Assembly: GCF_000243275.1 (NCBI RefSeq)
Contig: NZ_CM001437.1
Location: 3,090,969-3,154,968 of the forward strand
DNA: 64,000 nt
From: Myroides odoratus DSM 2801
Lineage (GTDB): Bacteria; Bacteroidota; Bacteroidia; Flavobacteriales; Flavobacteriaceae
Reading direction: 5' to 3'
The translations under genes and the position numbers were made by a program. Positions 1 through 8,883 of this stretch are shown here, one piece after another. The notes below the pieces were generated by a model. That model did not search any database. It was not told the origin of the DNA and saw only the letters and a program-made list of their open reading frames with translations. Each line of letters starts with the position of its first letter. The first letter of the stretch is position 1.

Positions 1-1127
1 TCTCTGGAGGAAAGTCTTCCTGCAATATAGATATTGGAGTCTTCATCTAAGACCATATTAAAAATACTATTGGCGGAAGGGTAGGGATATTGAGGCTCTG
101 GTGGAGAACGAAATTCTCTTCTCCATTTTTCCGCTCCTGTTTGATCGTCGATGGCTAAGATGAAGGTGCGCTCTACAAAATCTTTTCCTCCATAGTTTAA
201 GGCTTTTACATCGCCAACAGCTCCCCCCCGAACGGCAGAAATTAGGTATTGGTGGTTTGCCTTGTCGTGAATAAATTTCAAATAACTTGCTATACTGAGT
301 AGATCAGTTTCAGGAGCAATAGGAAGCTTAACACTGTGAATATAATTGAGGTCTAAATCATATTGAGCCAGGTAATTGTTAAAATAAAGTCCTTCATAGG
401 GTTCAATGTTCACATGCCCATCAAGGTGAGTGCCTTGTCTGAATCCAACAATAAAATGCAATTGGTTATTTTCAGTTAGCGTTAGATTGTAAGTGTTGGA
501 AGGAAAGGTATAATAATTTACAGGCCCCTGAAGGGCTACTTTTTTGATAAAATTTCCTTCACTGTTGTATTTGGCGAGGTAGGAAGTTTTGAATCCATCC
601 TGATTTTGCGGGTTTAGATTATGGTCTGGATAAGGAATGGAATCCGTCGGACTGAAGTGGACTGGGGAACCATCTGCTGTGATATAGTCGTTGGTTACAT
701 TCGCTGCGATATAGACATTGTTTTGTTGATCGAGCACTAAATTGAAGCTATAATCTTCAGTACCACCTCCAATAATTTGACTCCATCGGATTTCTCCCTC
801 ACAAGTGGTGGAAAAAAGTAGAATATCATTGGATCCTCCTCCTACTGTAGGAGAGTGGTTGTATACAGAAAGAGGCACATTATTTAAGTTCGCTTCTAGT
901 TTGCCTGCGATGGTTGCTAAAAAGTAGTAGTTGTTGTCTGTTCCGACTTTGATGTCGTGGATTTGTTCATCGCGATACCTAACACCATATCCTCCTTTGT
1001 GTGCGCCTCCTTTAAACGCCCATTTCCAGTTGTAGTCTTGGGCAAGACTAGAAAAGGGCAACAGCAACAGTAAAATACAGCCTGCTATAGGACTATAAAG
1101 TATTTTGTGAAGTAGTTTTTGTTTCAT
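1..1127 (-). CDS. Secreted beta-propeller (SBBP-like repeat) protein, C-terminus beyond the window
   Basis: The frame is open from an ATG at 1127 down to the window edge, giving 375 codons. Residues 1 to about 29 form a lipophilic signal peptide ending SLAQ, so the protein is exported. The mature part has recurring segments of the type 'D..NNVYIAANV' and 'DEDSNIYIAGR', with the spacing seen in SBBP (seven-bladed propeller-like) repeats of Flavobacteriia. Such proteins usually end in a T9SS C-terminal domain, but that part lies outside the window. It follows the 1230-6107 gene in the same direction, but a strong terminator lies between them, so it may have its own promoter. The propeller assignment rests on repeat style only. 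Confidence 0.75.
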   Translation of the reverse strand, partial: MKQKLLHKILYSPIAGCILLLLLPFSSLAQDYNWKWAFKGGAHKGGYGVRYRDEQIHDIKVGTDNNYYFLATIAGKLEANLNNVPLSVYNHSPTVGGGSNDILLFSTTCEGEIRWSQIIGGGTEDYSFNLVLDQQNNVYIAANVTNDYITADGSPVHFSPTDSIPYPDHNLNPQNQDGFKTSYLAKYNSEGNFIKKVALQGPVNYYTFPSNTYNLTLTENNQLHFIVGFRQGTHLDGHVNIEPYEGLYFNNYLAQYDLDLNYIHSVKLPIAPETDLLSIASYLKFIHDKANHQYLISAVRGGAVGDVKALNYGGKDFVERTFILAIDDQTGAEKWRREFRSPPEPQYPYPSANSIFNMVLDEDSNIYIAGRLSSR

Positions 1128-1180
1128 TTAAATGTAAATTAATTGTTATTTTAATCTTAAAAGTATTTAAAAAATATGAT

Positions 1181-1216
1181 AAAAAAAAGTGCTAAAGTCT
1201 AAACTTTAGCACTTTT
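1181..1216 (-). terminator. Rho-independent terminator
   Basis: A perfect 14-bp inverted repeat (arms 1185-1198 and 1203-1216, loop of 4) is followed on the minus strand by a run of eight T. It sits 14 bases after the stop codon of the 1625-residue PKD protein and before the next minus-strand gene. Confidence 0.85.
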
Positions 1217-1229
1217 AAGGGGTTAGTTT

Positions 1230-4200
1230 TTATTTTTTAATTAATTTTTCTGTAGCGATTCGTTTTCCATCGGCTTCTAAACTGATCAAATAGGTGCCTT
1301 GGGCTAAATGACCAATTGCTACGACTACTTCCGCTTGTTGTTCTTTAATTTTCTGTTTGTATCGCTGTACTCCCAGCAAATCATACACAACCAAATATTG
1401 AGCGTTTTCATGGGACGTTCCAATATTGTAGACCGCAGTAGTTACGTCTCTTGTTGGATTTGGAGAAAGGAGTAAAGAGGGGGCCTCCAGAGCATAGGAA
1501 CCTCTTTCAGTTTCATCTAATCTCAGTTTTACGGTATACATACAATTGGCTCCACTGATAATAAATTGATCCATAACACCTGGGGTGTAGGTACCATTGA
1601 TGTAAAAATCTACAACAAAAGTGGTCGTTCCTATACCAATGGCATGGGTAGCAGGAGCAAAGGTTCCGTAGCCATTAACACTGCTTAAGTGGATGGTTTG
1701 TGCAGATCCTGAATGATTGTCAATGCGCACAAAATAACGCAATCCCCCAGGGAATTTATCTATGGTTTCTATCGTGACTTTCCATGGACATTCTTGTTGT
1801 GGACAGGCTATCGGATTAAAGGTAATTGTTGGTATAGCACTGCCATAGGTACAACCTTGTTGAGTAATAAAGAGCTGATAAGCCCCTCCATTTTGTATCG
1901 GTTGATTAGGGATAAAACCGTTACTTCCACTTTGTGTTGTGTTTCCATTTAGCTGCCATTCATAGCGTTGATATTGACCTAAAGGACCTAATAAATAGGC
2001 ATTACACACGGTATAGCATCCTTGAGGAACTACCCAAAGTGAACGTTCTGGGTTGTGAGGTGCTTGTATTGAACCAGTTGCACTGCACCCTTCTATCGTA
2101 GTATAGGTTACGCTATAGGCTCCCCCGTGGTGTACTTCTATGGTTTTTCCACTCATTCCGTTGCTCCAATTGTACATGCCTTGATTAGGTCCAATTGCGG
2201 TTAAACGAAGGGTATAAGGTTGGCAATTAACTACAGTATAGCTAATGGTTGGACGAGGGACTTCTGGGTATACATTAACCGTGATGGTTTCACTATTTTC
2301 ACACGATGCATCATGGGTTACACGGGTATAAAAGGTGTATTCATAGGTGCCTGGTGTTAAAGTGGAAATGTTTAACCTTTTGTTTCCTTCAAGGGTAGAC
2401 CAATTGCTTAAGTTGGCAGGCACTTGTGTACCTTCCCAGCGGTACTCCAAATTATCATCCGTTGTTATTCCAGTTAATGTCAAACTCTCCCCAAAGCAAA
2501 CGGTCGTTTTGCCACTAATCATCACAAAAGGCAATTGGCGTAACTTGTAGTTTTTAGAGAATAACGACATCTCATAACTCTTACAGCCAAATTGGTCAAT
2601 GAGTACAGGCCAATAGCTACCACTGCGCAATGGTTGATAGGTCATACCCGTTCCTACCTCTTGATCGTCGCGCATCCAAATAATATCCGTTAAGGTAGAA
2701 TTATAAAATTCAGTAAGTGTAAAACTTAAAGGTACACCATTGACCACACAAAAATCAGCTGGATTGGGATTGATATCTCCCCTTCTAAAATCAGCTTGAT
2801 GGGTTTTTAGGATAATGGTATTGGATCGATACGTACAACCATATCGATTGGTTACTTCTAGGTAAATACGATTATCTCCTGGTGCAGGAAATTGTAGTTC
2901 AATGTCTTTTTCTCTCGTTGTATAACTGGTACCATTGAAGAACCATCTGTACTGTGAACTTGGGGTATAGTCAGGTGCACTAAGTGTGATTACATCATCC
3001 GTACAATAAACCGTTGGATCAGGTGGTAAAACAACATTTGGTGTTGGAGGTATGGTTACTGATACTACCACAGAACAATCTGGTTTTCCGGGTGAGCTGA
3101 GTTTTAACGTATAATAGTAGGTACCACCAGGGGCTACATTCGTATCCGTATAACTTGCGCCCGTATTATTTGATACATTTCTGTTGTTTGGACCACCTGT
3201 ATAATTAAAAGTAATGTCACCTAGTTGAATATCAAATATTTTAGATTTATTTCTTAATGTTACATTATAGTTGTTATTGGCTCCACATGCAATGGTAATA
3301 TCCATTTCGGCTTTGTAGTTTTTAACAATATTAAAGTATCGCGTTGTTTTACAGTCGCCATATCCAATGTTTACAGACCCTCGATGTAAACCTGGTACAT
3401 CGGTTGTAAAACGGGCATTTGGCGTATTTTGTGTAGCAGGATCTAATTTTAAATAACGACTTAATCCCTTCCAATTAAAGTAGGTAGGATTTCCAGTGTA
3501 TGTTAAATCAGCTCTCATTTCATTACAACTAGCCCAACGAGGCGCTACTGTTATAGTAGGAGTAGGAGAAATGGTACAACCACCAGGCACTAATTCTGGG
3601 CATGATTCCGTTACATAAATATCATCTGAATAAGTAATACATCCATTAATATCAGTTACTTGTAAACGATAGGTACCGCCACTAGAAACGGTTATGTTAG
3701 AGGTGGTGACATTTAAAGGTACATTGTCTTTATACCAGCGATAAGAGGCGGAAGCCGTAGACCCAGTAGAAATTGAGGAGTATAATTGAGCAGAATCCCC
3801 AGGACAAAGAAAAATATCATAGCTTGGCGTAATATAGATCTTTGTTGATGGGAATATTATTAGGGTTTGTGACGAGGTCACTGTATATCCACATGTTTCT
3901 AAGAGTACCGTTAAACTCTTTGTTATAGTAATATCGCTATCATTATCAAAATTATGAGGTACTGTGATATATTGACCACTAGTATAAGGGATTGGATCGG
4001 AAAGTTGATCTCCATCTAAACTGATTCGTACAAAACCAGAAGTAAAAGGAGGAGGAGTACTTACTCTAAGATTAAAAGAGTTACTCTCTGGACAGATTCC
4101 AGGAACAGGATCTACCGTTAATGTGGGTTGTTCTGCTAGTTCAACGCGATAGGTTCGCGTTGTCACAGTACCACATTTTGTCAATTCAACTTTTAGTATA

Positions 4201-6107
4201 CCAAATCGACCACTTGCACTGATGTTGTGGAAATTAACAGATACTCTATTGCTGTTGATTCCATTAATTATACTAGCAAAATTGGTTTGTCCAGATTCTG
4301 CTGTTATACTCCAAGCAATATGATCTGGAGTTACACCATCTAGATCAAGTGAAAAGGTTTCACTACTACTTTGACAGAATTTTAGTAATCCACTGTCATT
4401 AATAATGCGTGGATCATATTTAATTCCCTGAACATTTAATGTAACGGGTTCAGAACTACAAACCACGCCGTTTTGGATTTTTTGGCGAACAACGCTAATG
4501 GTTCCTGCGGTTCTAAATTCTACATCCACAGAAGTTCCTGCACTAGTTCCGATGATACTTCCTCCTGTAATACTCCAAACGTATGTAAAACCAGGTTCAT
4601 TTTCTGAGATTGTATAGGTATAAGGGGTGTTAAAACACACTTTAGTTGGTCCTTCAATTGTGCCATTTATTTCACCACTGTCAATGACATCTCGGATAAC
4701 AGGGTCCGTTACACAGCCGTTATAGCTGGCGGTAATGATATGTGTACCACTCTCTGGAAAATTGTATTGCATACTACTTCCATTAAAGGTATATACTGTG
4801 GCACCATTACGAGTAACAGTCCATTGTACAGGAGCACCATTACTAACATCAAAACGTTGTGGAGTGAAACGACAGATAGTACGCTCTGAATTTGTAACAA
4901 TTTCTGGTTTTGGTGCAATAGTGAAAGACATTACGGCTTCACCCTCACATTTCATTTCAGCTAGTAAGGTGTTTTTATAGCGTACACTTAAGGTATAAGT
5001 ACCAGGTTGTGTGCCATTAACAAAAATTTCATTTCGTTGATCCGTATGAGCTAACATAGGGTGATTAGGATTGCCGTTAATCATCCACTCAAATTCAGTT
5101 GTAGGCCATTGTGGCATTGAGAAAAGGCTCTGCTCATCTTGACAGACAATTTGAGGTCCTTTTATTTTTCCTTTTCTAACAATTACAGGCACTTTTACTG
5201 TACTCCAAACCGGACAAGCACAATTGGAAAGGTAACTGATATAACCAAAACCATCTAAAGGATCGATATTATCCCAAGTAACTTCTATAGATGTGTCGTG
5301 ATTATTAAGGATACGACCACCCTTCACTTCCCATTTTCCTCCACATCCGTCATTCACACTATAAGTCTCAGTGCTGTATTCACAGACGATACTAGGACAC
5401 GTGATTTCAAATATTTTTTCTGGTTTTATGCTGAATTTTTTCTCATAGGTAGTACTGCAATTACAACTATTGGTAACAGTGAGTTTGACATTGTAAACTC
5501 CTTCTCTGGTATAGGTGTGCGTGGGTTCGAAGGTGCTAGAGGTTGTTCCATCTCCAAAATCCCAAAGGTAATTGACGATATCCGTTCCCCCATTGTTGTT
5601 GGATAGATTATCAAAAGAGATGGGCATGTCAACACAAAACTGATTTTGTTCAGGTTGAATCCCATCAACTTGAAATAGTGCTTTTGGACTTAAGATTTTT
5701 TCAACACATAAGGCAAGCGACTCTACGTGGCCATTCGTGTAGGTAATGTGTGCGGTAAGACTTCCATTTCCATAGGCACCCCATTTGATAATGGCTAATC
5801 TATTCGTATTTCGTTGCAATTCGCCTCCTGTGACCTCCCAATCTACTGAAACGACTTCTCTGTCGTTAAGTATGTAGGAGACGATACTGTTTTCACAAAC
5901 TCGTAGACAAACGCCATAGGCAATTTGTTCATACAAATTGTAATTGTCTTGATCCATTTTTTCATAGTATTCAATACAGCCTACTTCTTTATCCCAAACA
6001 AGGACAGGATTAGGGTAAATTTGCGCTTTTAGTCCTAAAGACCACAGCGCTACGAGTAAAATGAGCCAAAAGGCTCTTGTACTGCTACGTGTTGTAGTGT
6101 TTGTCAT
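1230..6107 (-). CDS. Large PKD-containing T9SS type A cargo surface protein
   Basis: 1625 residues. Residues 1-29 are a signal peptide ending LKAQ. One clear PKD domain lies at about 142-213 with the core WDFGDGT at 182-188. The long remainder consists of Ig-like/PKD-like beta modules, many with paired cysteines and 'G.Y.V.V' strands typical of adhesin stalks. The last ~80 residues (from 'LSPNPTRD' to 'ATEKLIKK') match a T9SS type A C-terminal sorting domain. The expected fate is export through the T9SS and attachment to the cell surface. The ligand is unknown. It is transcribed alone or as the first gene before the propeller gene, with a terminator directly after it. Identification as a T9SS substrate is strong; a role in adhesion is inference from the Ig/PKD build. 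Confidence 0.88.
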   Translation of the reverse strand: MTNTTTRSSTRAFWLILLVALWSLGLKAQIYPNPVLVWDKEVGCIEYYEKMDQDNYNLYEQIAYGVCLRVCENSIVSYILNDREVVSVDWEVTGGELQRNTNRLAIIKWGAYGNGSLTAHITYTNGHVESLALCVEKILSPKALFQVDGIQPEQNQFCVDMPISFDNLSNNNGGTDIVNYLWDFGDGTTSSTFEPTHTYTREGVYNVKLTVTNSCNCSTTYEKKFSIKPEKIFEITCPSIVCEYSTETYSVNDGCGGKWEVKGGRILNNHDTSIEVTWDNIDPLDGFGYISYLSNCACPVWSTVKVPVIVRKGKIKGPQIVCQDEQSLFSMPQWPTTEFEWMINGNPNHPMLAHTDQRNEIFVNGTQPGTYTLSVRYKNTLLAEMKCEGEAVMSFTIAPKPEIVTNSERTICRFTPQRFDVSNGAPVQWTVTRNGATVYTFNGSSMQYNFPESGTHIITASYNGCVTDPVIRDVIDSGEINGTIEGPTKVCFNTPYTYTISENEPGFTYVWSITGGSIIGTSAGTSVDVEFRTAGTISVVRQKIQNGVVCSSEPVTLNVQGIKYDPRIINDSGLLKFCQSSSETFSLDLDGVTPDHIAWSITAESGQTNFASIINGINSNRVSVNFHNISASGRFGILKVELTKCGTVTTRTYRVELAEQPTLTVDPVPGICPESNSFNLRVSTPPPFTSGFVRISLDGDQLSDPIPYTSGQYITVPHNFDNDSDITITKSLTVLLETCGYTVTSSQTLIIFPSTKIYITPSYDIFLCPGDSAQLYSSISTGSTASASYRWYKDNVPLNVTTSNITVSSGGTYRLQVTDINGCITYSDDIYVTESCPELVPGGCTISPTPTITVAPRWASCNEMRADLTYTGNPTYFNWKGLSRYLKLDPATQNTPNARFTTDVPGLHRGSVNIGYGDCKTTRYFNIVKNYKAEMDITIACGANNNYNVTLRNKSKIFDIQLGDITFNYTGGPNNRNVSNNTGASYTDTNVAPGGTYYYTLKLSSPGKPDCSVVVSVTIPPTPNVVLPPDPTVYCTDDVITLSAPDYTPSSQYRWFFNGTSYTTREKDIELQFPAPGDNRIYLEVTNRYGCTYRSNTIILKTHQADFRRGDINPNPADFCVVNGVPLSFTLTEFYNSTLTDIIWMRDDQEVGTGMTYQPLRSGSYWPVLIDQFGCKSYEMSLFSKNYKLRQLPFVMISGKTTVCFGESLTLTGITTDDNLEYRWEGTQVPANLSNWSTLEGNKRLNISTLTPGTYEYTFYTRVTHDASCENSETITVNVYPEVPRPTISYTVVNCQPYTLRLTAIGPNQGMYNWSNGMSGKTIEVHHGGAYSVTYTTIEGCSATGSIQAPHNPERSLWVVPQGCYTVCNAYLLGPLGQYQRYEWQLNGNTTQSGSNGFIPNQPIQNGGAYQLFITQQGCTYGSAIPTITFNPIACPQQECPWKVTIETIDKFPGGLRYFVRIDNHSGSAQTIHLSSVNGYGTFAPATHAIGIGTTTFVVDFYINGTYTPGVMDQFIISGANCMYTVKLRLDETERGSYALEAPSLLLSPNPTRDVTTAVYNIGTSHENAQYLVVYDLLGVQRYKQKIKEQQAEVVVAIGHLAQGTYLISLEADGKRIATEKLIKK

Positions 6108-6624
6108 AAATAAAATAATTAGGTTAATAATCGTGTAATAGTATAGGGTATTAAAACTATATTGTTTGATTGCTATGCTGAAAAAGGCGAATATTAGAGG
6201 GTAATTATTTAATTCATCGCTAAGACAAAAATCACAATATACTAGGAAAGAAAATTCCTGAATCTACATGTATTCTATTTCATTTTGAGTAGTGTTTTTG
6301 TTGTAAATAATTGAATTAAAGTTTTTTATTTTAAAAAAAATGAATTATTTATCTCTATCAAAAGAAATAAATATTATTTCAAAATCCTAATTTTATCTTA
6401 AAATAAATACAATAAAAACATAAATATATGAAATCATAGTACTGTTTGAGCGACCAGCCTAGTAAAATAGGGGGATTTTTATTTTAACTTAAATATTTGA
6501 ATAATTATTATTTTGTGTGAAAGGTAACAGAAATACTAAAAATGAAAACTGGAATTAGTTTGGTATTGGGTAAAGCGAAATAAGTGGTGTGTATTACTGA
6601 AGGAATTTTAATGTGAAACTAGGC
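6108..6624. other. Gene-free AT-rich intergenic stretch
   Basis: About 500 bases between the start of the PKD protein gene and the end of the small membrane protein gene. It should carry the promoter of the PKD gene, but I found no exact TAnnTTTG box on the minus strand. No ORF beyond trivial length, no strong hairpin and no repeat was seen. Confidence 0.5.
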
Positions 6625-7011
6625 TTAATGAAATTTTTTCGATTGACCTTTGTTAGTTTTGCTTGGAGTGGAGTTGTAATGCTGTAGAACATAAAAAATA
6701 AAAGCACCAAAAAAATAGAGTAGACAATCCATCCAATCTCCAGTATAACGAGGATTGTGTTGGGGTAAATACCACTCAAAGTAAACGGAGTAAAAGAAGG
6801 CAACGCTTAAAATTAAAAGCAAGGAAAGATGAAGGGTTTGCTCTTGCTTAATTTTTCGAACAACAAATAAGCAACTAGTTAATACTAAAGGTAAGAAGAG
6901 AAAATCATTGACATAATTATTTACCCAAAGGGGAAGATGTAGCTGCGTTTGTTGCAGCAAATAGATAGTAATTGCGATACCTAAGGCTATAAAAAAAAGT
7001 ATTTTCTTCAT
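6625..7011 (-). CDS. Small four-helix membrane protein of unknown function
   Basis: 128 residues with four predicted hydrophobic helices, at about 3-18, 33-52, 61-77 and 95-110. There are short loops and a basic tail ending SKKFH. The motif VNDFLFLPLVL in the second helix and the 'YTGDWMDCLLYFFGA' segment resemble a small family of Bacteroidota membrane proteins, some annotated as 'magnesium citrate secondary transporter' without experimental support. It follows the zinc-ribbon gene by 24 bases, so the two are probably cotranscribed. The membrane location is well supported; I assign no function. Confidence 0.65.
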   Translation of the reverse strand: MKKILFFIALGIAITIYLLQQTQLHLPLWVNNYVNDFLFLPLVLTSCLFVVRKIKQEQTLHLSLLLILSVAFFYSVYFEWYLPQHNPRYTGDWMDCLLYFFGAFIFYVLQHYNSTPSKTNKGQSKKFH

Positions 7012-7035
7012 CTTTAGCAGTTTGAATTACGATCA

Positions 7036-7344
7036 TTAGGCCGCAATCATCCCAACGAGATATGCAATACCCGCTGCGATCGTTGCAACTACCAGCCAAA
7101 CCGTGTGTACAATGATATAGAGGACGCGCACAAAAGGATTAGAGTGGTTGCGCAACGTTAAGAAAAACTTTTCTATGGCTGTCGGTTCACGAAGAATTTC
7201 TTTTTGAATGCGCTCTTCTTTTACGCGTTGCTGCTCTAGCTGGCGTTCTAATACAATATTGATAATCTCCCCGCAGTTTGTGCAGTAATCTGTATTCAAA
7301 TTTTCAGTCTGACAGTGTTTACACGTTATATAATGTTTACTCAT
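7036..7344 (-). CDS. Small zinc-ribbon membrane protein
   Basis: 102 residues. The N-terminus carries two CxxC pairs (CKHC at about 8-11 and CTNC at about 22-25), a typical zinc ribbon. A charged, probably helical linker (about residues 30-60) and one or two C-terminal membrane helices (VLYIIVHTVWLVVATIAAG and onward) follow. The domain order suggests a cytosolic metal-binding head tethered to the inner membrane, as in small zinc-ribbon proteins whose roles are mostly unknown. It is the first gene of a probable two-gene unit with the 128-residue membrane protein. An 11-bp perfect inverted repeat lies 58 bases upstream of its start. Confidence 0.7.
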   Translation of the reverse strand: MSKHYITCKHCQTENLNTDYCTNCGEIINIVLERQLEQQRVKEERIQKEILREPTAIEKFFLTLRNHSNPFVRVLYIIVHTVWLVVATIAAGIAYLVGMIAA

Positions 7345-7401
7345 GATTCGTTTTTAAATGAAGAGAAGCACTGTTGAGCGGTTTCTCTACTGCAAAATTG
7401 A

Positions 7402-7435
7402 GACAAATAGTTAGCGTAAAAAAGAACTATTTGTC
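7402..7435. repeat. Perfect 11-bp inverted repeat upstream of the zinc-ribbon gene
   Basis: GACAAATAGTT at 7402-7412 is mirrored by AACTATTTGTC at 7425-7435 with a 12-base spacer. It lies between the divergence-free pair of minus-strand genes (AraC regulator upstream, zinc-ribbon gene downstream). It has no T-run on either strand, so an operator or mRNA leader hairpin fits better than a terminator. Confidence 0.5.
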
Positions 7436-7539
7436 ATCAAAACTGTTCTAAAATACGCCTTTTTTTGCATTTCCTCTGTTGGAGGGGATAAGGAGTTCCT
7501 TTAAATGTGAGGTATGATGCGCTAACTTCTGGTGTAGAT

Positions 7540-8421
7540 TTAAAATTGCTTTCTGTATTGACCTGGCGAACAACCTACTTTTCTTTTGAAAAACTTGCCA
7601 AAGAAGGAAGTACTGTTGAAGTGTAATTCATCCGCTATTTCCATTATGGTGAGTGTTGTATTGGTCAACAAGAGCTGAACTTCTATTATAATAGCCTGAT
7701 CAATTAATTCTCCAATCGTTTTGGAGGTTACTTCTTTGATTACTTTGGCTAAATAACGATCCGAGACGCAGAGTTCAGCAGCGTAAAAACGAACTTGTTT
7801 TTCGGTTCTAAAATGCGTTTGTAAAGCTTCTAAAAACAGCAAGGTGAGCTGTTCTTTTCTTGAAATATGTTCGTGTAAAATAAGATTTTGGTGTTGACTA
7901 ATGGCTTTTAGTTCAAGTAAAATTAAGGCAAATAGATGCTGTATGGAGGTAAGATAGTATTGAAAATCGCTTTTCTGTTTGTTTTTTTGATCCACTAGTT
8001 CACATAGGTTGACTAATGTTTTCAGCTGTATGTCATTCAATAGCAGATGATGAACTTTGGATGACGCAAGTAAGCTGAAATCGCTTTTTTCATTTTGTGT
8101 ATGCGTAATGGCAAAGGTCTTGTCAAAACTCAAGGTAATAAATACTAAATCAACACTGAATTTTTTAAAGTAGATGACGGTTTGCGGCGGAACGATGACC
8201 AATGCGTTTTGCTGCAGTTCATGCTTGTTTAAATCAAGTTGAACCGTCATATTTCCTTCAAGAATAAGTAGTATGGTATAATTAGCTGTTCGATAGGGGT
8301 GTTGAAGGGGATGATCCGATAGGTATTGCTTGAAATCAACATACAATCCACTTTCTTGAAAATCATGTTCAAGTAATTGGAGCATGTCTTGAATGGAATA
8401 GTTGTGAATTTTATCAGGCAT
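7540..8421 (-). CDS. AraC family transcriptional regulator with cupin-like sensor domain
   Basis: 293 residues. The N-terminal half (about 1-170) has the strand pattern of an AraC-type ligand-binding cupin ('TILLILEGNMTVQLD', 'LVIVPPQTVIYFKK'). The last ~100 residues are the double helix-turn-helix, with 'AAELCVSDRYLAKVIKE' as the first and 'IADELHFNSTSFFGKFFKR' plus 'GCSPGQYR' as the second. No membrane segments are seen, so this is a cytosolic, probably ligand-responsive regulator, unlike the membrane-bound AraC proteins elsewhere in the window. The neighbours give no clear target. The family assignment is secure; the ligand and regulon are unknown. Confidence 0.9.
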   Translation of the reverse strand: MPDKIHNYSIQDMLQLLEHDFQESGLYVDFKQYLSDHPLQHPYRTANYTILLILEGNMTVQLDLNKHELQQNALVIVPPQTVIYFKKFSVDLVFITLSFDKTFAITHTQNEKSDFSLLASSKVHHLLLNDIQLKTLVNLCELVDQKNKQKSDFQYYLTSIQHLFALILLELKAISQHQNLILHEHISRKEQLTLLFLEALQTHFRTEKQVRFYAAELCVSDRYLAKVIKEVTSKTIGELIDQAIIIEVQLLLTNTTLTIMEIADELHFNSTSFFGKFFKRKVGCSPGQYRKQF

Positions 8422-8883
8422 CGTAAAATAGAATGGAGAAAGTGTAAAATCAACCTAGTAGGATACGAATATATTACTTTTTTGAAGGATAAAACAGGTG
8501 AAATCCTCAATTAAATGACGAAAAACCTCTTTTGTATTGACTAAAAATTAACGAAATAAAACAATGATACTTTTAATTAGACTAATTCTAATATAATTAA
8601 ATGTGCTTTTATAACGATTCTGTAGTAAAATTTGTAAATAACAGCATCTTGTTTTTAATTAGATTTAATATAAATAGATTTGTTGGTAAAATTATAACTA
8701 CTTATTGATATGAATCATTTATACCCTAAATCAGAGTTTAGACCGTTGTTTAATCCTCATCAATTTTATTTTTATCAACCCAAGGGATGCCCATTAGGTT
8801 TTGTTTTAGGAATGAATTAAAGATAGCAAAACGCATCAGCGTTTTCGAATAAAACGAAATAAATCACTACATAATCAAACAAC
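8422..8883. other. Intergenic region upstream of the giant surface protein, with a 36-codon ORF
   Basis: This stretch should hold the divergent promoters of the AraC gene and the 2024-residue protein gene. It contains one short plus-strand ORF, 8710-8820 (36 codons, ATG to TAA, rich in Phe, Tyr and Pro), ending 63 bases before the giant gene. It could be a leader peptide or chance. No consensus promoter or hairpin was recognised. Confidence 0.4.
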
